64,000 bases of DNA from Bacteroidota bacterium. GTDB lineage: Bacteria > Bacteroidota > Bacteroidia > Cytophagales > Cyclobacteriaceae. A program made the translations under genes and the position numbers. The stretch covers positions 20,173 through 84,172 of the forward strand of contig JAEYWY010000003.1 of the NCBI GenBank assembly GCA_023428695.1. The letters run 5' to 3'. Positions 1 to 8,128 of this stretch are shown one piece after another; position 1 is the first letter of the stretch, and each line of letters opens with the position of its first letter. A model generated the notes under the pieces. That model worked only from the letters and a program-made list of their open reading frames with translations, did no database searches and had not been told where the DNA came from.

Positions 1-484
1 GCAAGACAATTGGTACGTCGCCAAACCACCTTACAAGGTTAAAGTACATCAGTGCACGAATGAATTTTGCTTCGCGAACGAGTCTCGCGGCAAGTTCGGG
101 AGTCAGTTTATCGTTTCCATCGATGTGATCGATAGCTACGTTAGCGCGATTGATAACATCGTAGCTCTGTCTCCAGATTTCGAGCATTCGATCATTCGAT
201 GCGTCGTGTGTCAGACCCGACAGTGCGCGAACGTGTGCGTTACGTGCGCGGGGTCCGGCAACGTAATCATCAGCAGCCATCTCGGTTGATATCTGGATCA
301 ACCTGTTGTACAAGGTGTGTGTGCTGCTATTGAGTCCATTGTAAACAGCGTTGACAGCTGCAACCGCTTCCTGATCATTCTCATAGAACTGTTCTTCCGT
401 AAGAAGCGAAACGGGGTCTTCATCAATGTCTGCGCACGCTGAAACCAGCAGGGCGATTGAAAGAATTATGTGTAATCGATTCAT
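1..484 (-). CDS. SusD/RagB-family outer-membrane lipoprotein (N-terminal part, cut by window edge)
   Basis: Translating the minus strand from the ATG at 484 gives MNRLHIILSIALLVSACADI, a lipoprotein signal peptide with lipobox LVSAC, followed by a helical sequence typical of the SusD TPR core (for example EAVAAVNAVYNGLNS and a REAKFIRALMYFNL-like stretch). SusD proteins sit on the cell surface as a lid over the SusC transporter and bind the nutrient. The gene lies 12 bp downstream of the SusC gene on the same strand, so both should share the SAM-riboswitch leader further upstream. Only about 161 codons are visible, and the C-terminus lies outside the window. The family is clear but the substrate cannot be read from this part. 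Confidence 0.9.
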   Translation of the reverse strand, partial: MNRLHIILSIALLVSACADIDEDPVSLLTEEQFYENDQEAVAAVNAVYNGLNSSTHTLYNRLIQISTEMAADDYVAGPRARNAHVRALSGLTHDASNDRMLEIWRQSYDVINRANVAIDHIDGNDKLTPELAARLVREAKFIRALMYFNLVRWFGDVPIVL

Positions 485-496
485 TTTGATTTCGTT

Positions 497-3400
497 TTAG
501 AATTTGAGTGACAAACCTGCACTGATTGATTTTGATACGGGATATATTCCCGTGTCGGTGCCTTGTTCCGTGGTGTTGTTGCTTGACGTGATCTCCGGGT
601 CAAATCCGGTGTACTTCGTCCACGTTGCGAGATTCTGTCCGACCACATAAACGCGCAGTGACGAGAGTCTGAGTCGACTTACGAGAGATTCCGGGAGCGT
701 GTAGCCCAGGCTGATGTTTTTCAGCCGGATAAACGACCCGTCTTCGATGAAGCGATCCGAAAAGACCGGCGCCGGATCAAGCTTTGCTCTCGGTAGATCC
801 GTGTTCGTGTTGGTTGGCGTGTAGCGATCAAGTGCCGAGGCTGCAGCGTTTTGCTGACCATTGTACAACTCCAACGCCTGGCGGTTTCCATTGAGGATCT
901 TGTTCCCCTTAGATCCCTGTAAAAGGAAATTGAGGTCGAATCCTTTCCAGGTAAGCGTGTTGGTGACACCAAAAATAAAGTCGGGCTGGGCACTTCCGAC
1001 AATCGCTCTGTCCAATGCAGTGGTGAACCTTCCGTCACCGTTGATGTCCTTGTAAAGGCGGTCTCCCGGCTTGGGTGTGGCATTGCCTGTGTAGATGCCC
1101 TTTGCCTCTTCTTCACCCGACTGGAGAATGCCATCCGTCACTGTTGCATAGAATGTTCCCAATGGTTCGCCTACCTTAACAAGGTAGTTACCTGAAATGA
1201 ATGAGTTGACGCCGCCACCGAGACTAAGGACTTCATTTCGGTTGAGGGAGAAATTCACACCGGTTGTCCAGAGCAGGGCACCTTCGGCATTGGTTGTGTT
1301 AATGCTAATCTCAAGGCCGCGGTTCAGCACCGAACCATAGTTCTGTAGCGATGTGCTGTATCCGGATGTGTAGGGAAGCTCAACGTTCAACAGTAGATCT
1401 TGCGTCTTTTTGCTGTAGGCGTCTATCGTAAGTGTCACGCGATTACGGAAGAGACCAACGTCGATACCTCCGTCCAGCTGGTATGATGTTTCCCAGCCCA
1501 GGTCCGGATTACCAATGCGTGAAGGGGAGAAGCCGTTGACCAGCGTTCCGCCAATGATGTAGCTGTACGTGTTCAGCGTGGCAAGCGATGAGTAGGGAGC
1601 GATGCTGTTGTTTCCGGTTGCGCCGTAACTTACGCGCAATTTCAGGTTACTGAGAACGGGATGATTATTCGGGAAGAAGTTTTCATTCGAAATCTTCCAC
1701 GATCCGGCGACGGAAGGGAAGTAACCCCATTTGTTGTTAGCACCGAAGCGGGATGATCCGTCTGCACGCGCGCCGATTGAAAGGAGGAAACGATCGTCAA
1801 AGCTATAGTTGAGTCGTCCAAGGTACGAGCGTAGTCCGGCCGTTGTCTGACGCGAATACGGTTTGAGCGCTGTACCGCCGTTTTCGAGATTCTCGGCTTC
1901 AAAGTGATCGGATACGAAACCGCGTGCACCGGTTCTCAAGAGTTCCCATGTATCCTGTTGTTGGGTAAAACCGACAACACCGTTGAATGAGTGCCTGCCG
2001 ACTTCTTTCGTGTAGCTCAACGTATTTTCGTTTAGCCATGAAGAGCTGTTGAAAAACCCTGCGCCGGCTTCGCCACTATACAGCGAGCCTTCATAGATCG
2101 ATGCGGGCAGATACTTCTTCTCACGTGTGTCGCTGATGTCGGTACCGAAAAGTATTTTGGCGGTGAGGCCCTCGGTGATGGTATATTCCGCAAAGGCTGT
2201 ACCCAGTATCTTCCGCGTTTCCGACTTATTCACGGTTTCCTTTAACGCTGCGATCGGATTTGAAAAAATGTTCTCAAAGGGATTTCGCAAGGTGTAACTT
2301 CCGTCGTCTTCGTATACCGTTGCCGTTGGCGGCATCAGCAGCAACGCCGTCACAATACCGTTAGGAGCAAGGTTAGCCGTGGACTTGCTGATGGTCAGGT
2401 TTGTTCCGATTTTCAAACGGTCAGTTGCCTGCAGGTCGAGATTTAAACGTGTGGAGAAACGTTCGAAATCTGTGTTGGTGATGATGCCCTCCTGTTTGAA
2501 ATAGTTACCCGAGAGATAGTACTGTGTTTTCTCTGTACCGCCCGATGCCGAGATCTGATGCGTTTGAATGGGTGCAGCACGGAATGCTTCTTCCTGCCAA
2601 TCCGTGCCCTTACCCAGTGCGTTGATTTCTGATTCACTCAGATATTGATTGGGGCCGAGTGCCGGATTGGTATCGAACAAGGCCTCGTTTCGCAGCCGCG
2701 CAAATTGTTCGGCATTCAATACATCAATCTTCTTTCTGAGTGTCTGCACACCGGAGGTCACATCATAGGCGATAGTAGTCTTGCCGGCTTTACCGCTCTT
2801 GGTGGTGATGATGACCACACCGTTTGCGCCCCTTGATCCGTAAATAGCAGTAGCGGAAGCATCCTTTAGTACTTCGATTGATTCGATGTCATTCGGGTTG
2901 ATCGTGGACAGCGGATTGACTTCGGCGCCTGTGGTGGTTCCCGCCGAAGAAGATGTTGTAACGACCGGAAGTCCATCGATGACATAAAGAGGTTCGTTAC
3001 CACCGGTGATGGAGCTGCCACCGCGAATACGAATACTCACGCCACCGCCGGGTTGCCCTGACGTTGGTGTTACCTGCACGCCGGCAACCGCACCCTGGAG
3101 CGCGCGGTCGAATGAACTTACAGGCTGCTCCAAAACCTGTGAAGGAATAGAAGCAATAGAACCGGTGAGGTCTTCCTTCTTTTGTGTTCCGTAACCGACT
3201 ACCACGACTTCACTGAGGATGTTGTCAACCTGAAGTGAAATGTCGATGTCGCTGGAAAGCGGTTCATGGATTTCGAGTTCCTGTTTTTTGAAGCCAACGC
3301 TGCTGAACACGATTGTGTAGGGATACGATTCGTTATGTTGCAGCGTAAAGGATCCGTTGAGATCCGTGACTGCGTATGTCGTGCTACCTTTAACCATGAC

Positions 3401-3514
3401 GGTTGCGCCGGGTAGCGGTGAGCCGCTGTCGTCGCTCACGATCCCGGCGACTTTTTCCTGTGCCCATACGGACACACTAATAAATAAGAGTACGGTAGAA
3501 ATATATGTTCTCAT
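497..3514 (-). CDS. SusC/RagA-family TonB-dependent outer-membrane transporter
   Basis: A protein of about 1005 aa. The N-terminal signal peptide runs MRTYISTVLLFISVSVWAQ, followed by a carboxypeptidase-D-like beta domain (about 25-100), the SusC signature SEVVVVGYGTQKKEDLTGS, a plug domain (LYVIDGLPV, IEVLKDASATAIYGSRGANGVVIITTK) and a C-terminal beta barrel ending in an aromatic residue (SLKF). There is no STN domain, so direct sigma/anti-sigma signalling is not expected. I chose the ATG at 3514 because it opens the signal peptide cleanly; an ATG four codons earlier (3526) is possible. The gene is first in a susC-susD operon. Its long leader carries a promoter and a SAM-I riboswitch, which suggests a methionine- or sulfur-linked substrate rather than a glycan (inference). 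Confidence 0.95.
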   Translation of the reverse strand: MRTYISTVLLFISVSVWAQEKVAGIVSDDSGSPLPGATVMVKGSTTYAVTDLNGSFTLQHNESYPYTIVFSSVGFKKQELEIHEPLSSDIDISLQVDNILSEVVVVGYGTQKKEDLTGSIASIPSQVLEQPVSSFDRALQGAVAGVQVTPTSGQPGGGVSIRIRGGSSITGGNEPLYVIDGLPVVTTSSSAGTTTGAEVNPLSTINPNDIESIEVLKDASATAIYGSRGANGVVIITTKSGKAGKTTIAYDVTSGVQTLRKKIDVLNAEQFARLRNEALFDTNPALGPNQYLSESEINALGKGTDWQEEAFRAAPIQTHQISASGGTEKTQYYLSGNYFKQEGIITNTDFERFSTRLNLDLQATDRLKIGTNLTISKSTANLAPNGIVTALLLMPPTATVYEDDGSYTLRNPFENIFSNPIAALKETVNKSETRKILGTAFAEYTITEGLTAKILFGTDISDTREKKYLPASIYEGSLYSGEAGAGFFNSSSWLNENTLSYTKEVGRHSFNGVVGFTQQQDTWELLRTGARGFVSDHFEAENLENGGTALKPYSRQTTAGLRSYLGRLNYSFDDRFLLSIGARADGSSRFGANNKWGYFPSVAGSWKISNENFFPNNHPVLSNLKLRVSYGATGNNSIAPYSSLATLNTYSYIIGGTLVNGFSPSRIGNPDLGWETSYQLDGGIDVGLFRNRVTLTIDAYSKKTQDLLLNVELPYTSGYSTSLQNYGSVLNRGLEISINTTNAEGALLWTTGVNFSLNRNEVLSLGGGVNSFISGNYLVKVGEPLGTFYATVTDGILQSGEEEAKGIYTGNATPKPGDRLYKDINGDGRFTTALDRAIVGSAQPDFIFGVTNTLTWKGFDLNFLLQGSKGNKILNGNRQALELYNGQQNAAASALDRYTPTNTNTDLPRAKLDPAPVFSDRFIEDGSFIRLKNISLGYTLPESLVSRLRLSSLRVYVVGQNLATWTKYTGFDPEITSSNNTTEQGTDTGIYPVSKSISAGLSLKF

Positions 3515-3547
3515 AGTTGTAAACATTCAATTGTTTGGCGGCTGAGA

Positions 3548-3619
3548 GGACGCACCTTACCCGTTGCGTTTCCACCAACGCAATAGTCAGGTGCGTCCAC
3601 AGCCATTATCGGTGTGGAC
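3548..3619 (-). promoter_or_regulatory. Two overlapping stem-loops in the susC leader
   Basis: GGACGCACCT (3548-3557) pairs perfectly with AGGTGCGTCC (3589-3598) and encloses an inner hairpin, TTGCGTT (3564-3570) with AACGCAA (3577-3583). A second inverted repeat, GTCCACA (3595-3601) with TGTGGAC (3613-3619), shares bases 3595-3598 with the first. In the leftward susC transcript the two outer stems cannot both form fully. They lie about 35-105 nt before the start codon and lack a U-run, so a role in translation or RNA stability is more likely than simple termination. Confidence 0.55.
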
Positions 3620-3746
3620 CATTGATTCGGTCCTTATGTGATATGGTTGATCAGCGCCAACTGAAATGGTTCGCGCTGTAAAAGCCTCTCGCGAAAGCAA
3701 AAAGCAGTAGCCTGGTCGTTAAAATTACGGATTCCATCATTAATTC

Positions 3747-3860
3747 ATTTTATTGTCCCGACAGCATACCCATGTTGTCGGCTCAGGTTCAGCACCTTAT
3801 CCGTGCGGACAGGTTGCTAGAAGTTCGTCGAGCCATACTCTCCCTTCTTCTTAATAAAAT
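3747..3860 (-). promoter_or_regulatory. SAM-I (S-box) riboswitch
   Basis: On the minus strand the P1 stem is ATTTTATT (3853-3860) with AATAAAAT (3747-3754). Inside follow the S-box landmarks in order: an AAGAAGAAGGGAGAG-like P2 strand, a P2 loop containing GGCTC, the conserved CTAGCAACCT...AAGGTGCT core with P3 (ACCTGTCC/GGATAAGGT), J3/4 containing GAGCC, which can form the family's pseudoknot with the P2 loop, and P4 (CCGACA/TGTCGG). This matches the published SAM-I architecture in every stem. SAM-I elements sense S-adenosylmethionine and normally lower expression when SAM is plentiful. The next downstream gene is susC, about 230 nt away. The expression platform is not obvious; stems at 3548-3619 are candidates. 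Confidence 0.88.
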
Positions 3861-3894
3861 CAATTAGGTGGATAATTGATTTGCGATTACGATG

Positions 3895-3924
3895 CAAACA
3901 TAATATAATTATCTATTAAATCAA
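3895..3924 (-). promoter_or_regulatory. Bacteroidota-type promoter for the riboswitch-susCD transcript
   Basis: On the minus strand TATGTTTG (3895-3902) fits the -7 consensus TAnnTTTG exactly, and a TTG (3922-3924) lies 19 bases upstream as the -33 element. Transcription would start around 3885-3889, just before riboswitch stem P1. Confidence 0.6.
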
Positions 3925-3994
3925 TAGACAATGTAGTATTAATTTAAAATTTATTGGGCCCATAATAATCATAGAGTGGCATTGTGGGACTCGT

Positions 3995-4027
3995 GGGACG
4001 ATTGGGCCCAATTCTCCCAATCGTCCC
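3995..4027. repeat. Perfect 12-bp inverted repeat
   Basis: GGGACGATTGGG (3995-4006) and CCCAATCGTCCC (4016-4027) are perfect reverse complements around a 9-nt spacer. They are flanked by weaker matching arms (CTCGTGGGAC near 3990, GTCCACGAG at 4041-4049), giving a long cruciform-like structure between divergent genes. There is no U-run on either strand. It may be an intergenic palindromic repeat element or a regulator site. Confidence 0.6.
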
Positions 4028-4209
4028 AATTCTGCCAACGGTCCACGAGGCTGTACGAAAAACATGAGCTACTTATACCCCATTTGGTGCCGTTCATTTT
4101 TTGAGAGGAAAGGCTTTTCTGTGTGCGGTAATCATTAAGACTGTGAATATTCCTTAATTCGATTAAGGATATTCTGACAAGTAATCATGCTCATAAATAT
4201 CATGACCGT

Positions 4210-4377
4210 ATGTGGTGTAGCCGTTGGCGTGCTGCCGGCCATCCGGCGATCGCGTTTCGTCAGCCCGTAAAGGTGCTGTCAAAGATTCTTCTTGTATTTA
4301 TAGCACTGTTGAACACGGAGGGATTGCAGAGACTGCCACTCAGGGAATGGGTTGATGATCCTATAAACAAGATTTAA
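4210..4377 (+). CDS. Possible 55-codon ORF before the permease gene
   Basis: An ATG at 4210 opens a short frame ending 13 bases before the permease start. Its second half (KVLSKILLVFIALLNTEGL) looks more protein-like than its first half. I do not recognise a family. It could be a chance frame or the tail of a decayed gene. Confidence 0.2.
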   Translation: MWCSRWRAAGHPAIAFRQPVKVLSKILLVFIALLNTEGLQRLPLREWVDDPINKI

Positions 4378-4390
4378 TTCTGTATCGCTT

Positions 4391-6802
4391 ATGAACTCGC
4401 ATTACTTTATTGTGGCTGCCAGGAATGTAAGGAAGCACTGGCTTTTCAGTCTTATCAATATTATAGGCCTTTCCATTGGTATTGCGTCCGCATTGGCAAT
4501 TCTTTTATTCATTGTCGATGAATTGTCGTATGACAAGTACTTTCCAAACAAGGAAAGTCTTTTCCGGGTAATCCAGGACGATGAAGCAGGGGAGGGTTCC
4601 AGCCTTCCTTTCCCAGTAACCACTACGTTGCAGCACGAATTTCCTGACCTCGTTAAGACACAAACCCGTCTGTTCAATTTCCAGGCATCAACGCTGGCGA
4701 TTACCTACGAGTCACCCGACGAAAAGAAAGCATTCAATGAGCCACATTTCTTTTTTGCGGATTCTACCTTTTTTGATGTATTCGGTTTCCGCATTCTTGA
4801 AGGAGACAAACAATCCGCCCTCCATGGGCCCGGGAAAGTGGTGCTTACGGAAAGTACTGCCCGACGGTATTTTGGTACTTCTCCGGCGGTTGGAAAGACT
4901 TTGAAGTTTGAAGGCAAGTACGATCTGTTGATAACCGGTGTTATGGCCGACATTCCCCGCAATACACATTTTCAAATGGATTTCGTTGCGTCCTTTCATT
5001 CGCTGAACCATTTGTTCGAGAAGGGAATTCCTGAGAAGAACTGGTACTGGAACCCGGTGTGGGGGTATGTGGTGTTGAATGACCCTGCACAACGGGAATT
5101 GCTGGGAAGCCAGCTGAAGTCTTTCGCCGACAAATACTATCATCCTTCCCTGAAGGGAAAGGTTTCGCTGACCTTGCAACCAATTGACCGTATTTATCTG
5201 CATTCGAAATCAGAATACGAGATCGCGCCGATGAGCGACGTAAAGTACAGCGAGATATTTTCGTTGGCTGCGATAGCCATCCTCGTTATGGCGTGTATCA
5301 ACTTCGTGAATCTTTCCACTGCGCAGGGTGCGCAGCGGTTTAAAGAGATCGGTGTGAGAAAAATTGCCGGAGCATCGCGCACTGCTGTCGCGTTTCAGTT
5401 TTTCGCTGAATCATTCATTGTTGTGCTCCTGTCGGCGTTGCTCGCCGTATTCCTCGTTGTTATCGCATTACCCTGGTTGAATGACCTCACCGGAAAATCG
5501 CTGAACTTTGACGCCATTGCGCAACCCTCTGTCATTGCGGCGTATATTGGAATTGTTGTAATCGTCACAATTTGTGCAGGGGCGTACCCATCGATCGTTC
5601 TTTCACGAAAGCAGATACTCGCCACATTGAAGCCGGGTCTTCCGGGTACCTCGTCATGGCCGTGGTTGCGCAGCTCTCTTGTCGTTCTGCAATTTTTCCT
5701 GGCTATCGTGTTTATATCCGGTACGCTGATCGTCTTCGGCCAAATTCAATTTATGCGCGACAAGAAGCTGGGCTTCAGCAGTGAAGAGATTATCGTGCTG
5801 CCTGTACAACGGCTGTCCGTGGTGCCTAAGTATAAAACGTTTAAGGAGCGCCTGCTTACTTATCCGGGGATAGTCAGCGTATCAGCCGTGAACACTATTC
5901 CGGGACGGGATTTTCAATCGTCGAACTACAAAAAGCAGGGAGATAGTGATGACGCGCTGACCCTGAAGCCATGTCTCTATGTGAGAAATGACTTCGCGAA
6001 GACGATGGGTATTTCGACGGTTGCCGGCGAAGAATTTTCGGACGATGTGACGACTACTGGTTTTCACGCCCTCATAAACAGGACGATGGCAACCGAATAC
6101 GGTTGGAATAACCCCGAAGACGCCATTGGCCAGGTGCTGGTGGGAACACTTGAGGGCCCGATCACCGTGAAAGGTGTTGTCGAGAATTTCCATTTCGCGC
6201 CATTGACCACCGAGATTGGGCCGCTGATAATTGTAAGGGGTGACAAGACACAGTGGGATGAGTTCTTTACGAATTTTATTATGATACGATTCCGTGGTGA
6301 TATTGAATCGTGTCTCGCGTTTCTGAAGAAAGAATGGACCACGATGGTAGACGAAAGCCCGTTCGACTTTTTCTTTTTGAATGACAGGCTCCAGCAAAAT
6401 TATGTTTCCGAAACAAGATTCAACAGAGTCGTCACGGTGTTTTCGATGGTTTCAATCGTCATTTCTATGCTTGGATTGCTTGGACTGGCGTCTTTCACCA
6501 TTGCACGAAGACTTAAGGAGGTGAGCATTCGAAAAGTGCTTGGTGCATCTGTTTCCACACTGCTTGTATTGCTGGCTAAGGATTTCATCAAATTGATCCT
6601 GATCGCCGCGGTGTTGGCTGTCCCAGCGAGCCTGTTTCTTTCGAGGAAGTGGTTGAATTCGTTTGCTTATAAAATTGATATTGCCCCGGCATACTTCATC
6701 ATAAGCATACTGGCTGTTGTGGTGATCGCTGCAACGACCATAGCGTACATCGTTGCGAGGGCATCGAGGGTGAATCCGGCGGTGACGCTTAGAAATGAAT
6801 AG
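4391..6802 (+). CDS. FtsX/MacB-type ABC transporter permease (stand-alone, 803 aa)
   Basis: Begins MNSHYFIVAARNVRKHWLFSLINIIGLSIGIASALAILLF, the standard N-terminus of Bacteroidota MacB-like permeases: a cytoplasmic RN.K motif and then a first membrane helix (about 18-42). A large periplasmic MacB core domain (about 45-260), four membrane helices with a GVRKIAGAS motif (about 285-430), a second periplasmic domain and a second FtsX helix block (about 680-800, with SIRKVLGAS) follow. The two halves are repeats of one another. Such proteins work with a MacB/LolD-type ATPase to move substrates or lipoproteins across the envelope by mechanotransmission; no ATPase gene is next to it. It stands alone, with a hairpin terminator about 200 bp downstream. 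Substrate unknown. Confidence 0.88.
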   Translation: MNSHYFIVAARNVRKHWLFSLINIIGLSIGIASALAILLFIVDELSYDKYFPNKESLFRVIQDDEAGEGSSLPFPVTTTLQHEFPDLVKTQTRLFNFQASTLAITYESPDEKKAFNEPHFFFADSTFFDVFGFRILEGDKQSALHGPGKVVLTESTARRYFGTSPAVGKTLKFEGKYDLLITGVMADIPRNTHFQMDFVASFHSLNHLFEKGIPEKNWYWNPVWGYVVLNDPAQRELLGSQLKSFADKYYHPSLKGKVSLTLQPIDRIYLHSKSEYEIAPMSDVKYSEIFSLAAIAILVMACINFVNLSTAQGAQRFKEIGVRKIAGASRTAVAFQFFAESFIVVLLSALLAVFLVVIALPWLNDLTGKSLNFDAIAQPSVIAAYIGIVVIVTICAGAYPSIVLSRKQILATLKPGLPGTSSWPWLRSSLVVLQFFLAIVFISGTLIVFGQIQFMRDKKLGFSSEEIIVLPVQRLSVVPKYKTFKERLLTYPGIVSVSAVNTIPGRDFQSSNYKKQGDSDDALTLKPCLYVRNDFAKTMGISTVAGEEFSDDVTTTGFHALINRTMATEYGWNNPEDAIGQVLVGTLEGPITVKGVVENFHFAPLTTEIGPLIIVRGDKTQWDEFFTNFIMIRFRGDIESCLAFLKKEWTTMVDESPFDFFFLNDRLQQNYVSETRFNRVVTVFSMVSIVISMLGLLGLASFTIARRLKEVSIRKVLGASVSTLLVLLAKDFIKLILIAAVLAVPASLFLSRKWLNSFAYKIDIAPAYFIISILAVVVIAATTIAYIVARASRVNPAVTLRNE

Positions 6803-7000
6803 ATTGTGCTTGCACTTAAAACATGAGTTGTCCTCAGCTGCAAGTTTAGCCTGCGATAAATGATGGCGTGTAATGGCGCGAAGACGCAAATTAGCGCAAA
6901 GACTTTCCCTTTCATCCTGAAACCTGCCTGCCCGCCAGAGCGTTTCGCGCCGGCGGGAGACCTGCAACTTCTTTCAACTTTCATCTTTCAACATCATACA

Positions 7001-7029
7001 AAAGCCCCGGATTCTCAATCCGGGGCTTT
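7001..7029. terminator. Hairpin terminator between convergent genes
   Basis: AAAGCCCCGGATT (7001-7013) and AATCCGGGGCTTT (7017-7029) form a perfect 13-bp stem with a 3-nt loop. It lies between the rightward permease gene and the leftward gene at 7095, so it could serve both. The T-run is short and slightly delayed on the plus strand. Confidence 0.7.
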
Positions 7030-7094
7030 GATCATTTTGACAGGCCACAATCATTACGCCGTTTCCGAAAATGACTGGCGCATCAGGAAAGAAT

Positions 7095-7439
7095 TCAATT
7101 CTGTTTCTTCAATGTCATCGTCATATCACCCATCGGCGTTCCGGTTGCTTTCATGTTTATTGTGCCGTCTTCCTGCAAGGTGCAATCGTGTTTGATCGTC
7201 ATGCCATCGAAAGCTACATCAAATGAAAATTGCTTGCCATCCACCCTGGTGTTCGAAATATCCAGATCTCCGTTAGGGGAACGTACAACGCCTGTCAGTT
7301 TTCCATCAGTGATCTTAAAGACAAAGGTGATTTCCATTTCGCCGCCGGGCATTTGCGCTGTCCAGGTTCCATCGATGTCATTGGCGTACACACTAAACGC
7401 GACGAGTAAAAGCGTGATAACAGATAAAAATTTCTTCAT
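7095..7439 (-). CDS. Small secreted protein of unknown function (114 aa)
   Basis: A Sec signal peptide (MKKFLSVITLLLVAFSVYA) precedes a roughly 95-residue domain rich in alternating beta-strand patterns (IDGTWTAQMPGG, MEITFVFKITDGKLTG, INMKATGTPMGDMTMTL). The opening GTW and the repeated up-down strand pattern resemble lipocalin-like or calycin folds often found in secreted Bacteroidota proteins. It is monocistronic, facing the permease gene across a terminator. No catalytic residues are apparent; function unknown. Confidence 0.7.
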   Translation of the reverse strand: MKKFLSVITLLLVAFSVYANDIDGTWTAQMPGGEMEITFVFKITDGKLTGVVRSPNGDLDISNTRVDGKQFSFDVAFDGMTIKHDCTLQEDGTINMKATGTPMGDMTMTLKKQN

Positions 7440-7712
7440 TGTTTTGAGGGTTTTGGTTAATAAATGCTGGTAACCGTTTCAGTGGGTTAATACTTTCCGG
7501 AATGTCGGCGGAAACGTTCGGATTTAAAAATTCAAAGTGACGTTTTAGACAACTGCCCCTGATTTAATCGACGAGGCCACGGCATTTTTCGATTGTCCGA
7601 GCTTCCCCAGTCAAACGTTTGGGACTTGAATCCGTCATATGTGATTGGAACACTTGGACCAGATGGGTAAATTCACTCACTGGTGTATGTAATCAGGTTA
7701 AACCGCATAGCG

Positions 7713-8101
7713 ATGAACTTTACGATCCAGGCAGTAGGTGTGGTGCATTCCGCACTACGGAAACTTGAAGATTGTCCGCTGCAGGAAGCGGAGAGTGCCT
7801 ATGAGGCGACCATTGAACTCTTTGATGAATACACCCGCGCGGCCATGCACATCAGACCCGGCGACACTTTGCTGTTATTGACCTGGCTAGACAAAGCCGA
7901 CAGAAGTGTACTGGAAACACACCCGCGAAACGACCCGGCGAACGAACTCACCGGTATTTTTTCGACCCGCTCTCCCAACCGCCCAATCCTATTGGTCTGC
8001 ACGAAGTCAGCATCCTGACTAAAGAAGGCGCAGGGATTTTTAAAGTCTCCGCACTCGAAGTGTTAGACGGCACGCCTATCATTGATATTAAGTCGCTGTG
8101 A
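7713..8101 (+). pseudogene. trmO: Frameshifted TrmO (TsaA/YaeB) tRNA m6t6A37 methyltransferase
   Basis: The reading frame from ATG 7713 gives MNFTIQAVGVVHSALRK and the family hallmarks TLLLLTWLDKADR and GIFSTRSPNRP, then shifts frame at about 7981-7985. The other frame continues with NPIGLHEVSIL and LDGTPIIDIKSL, the conserved C-terminal half, to a stop at 8101. One base appears to be missing inside the normally invariant RSPxRPNPIGL motif. TrmO uses SAM to methylate t6A37 of some tRNAs. The intact remainder makes either a recent inactivating mutation or a sequencing error possible. The upstream TTG/ATG options at 7683-7713 do not affect the conclusion. Confidence 0.8.
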
Positions 8102-8128
8102 GAAGCTTAGAGTTCAGGTGGCAATACC

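Noticed and set aside
721..1134. Long antisense frame within the first SusC gene
   Set aside because: Arg/Ser-rich translation with no protein pattern, lying fully inside a clear SusC coding sequence; a shadow frame.
5882..6397. 171-codon frame opposite the FtsX permease gene
   Set aside because: No signal peptide, domain or family pattern, and the opposite strand codes for a strongly conserved permease.
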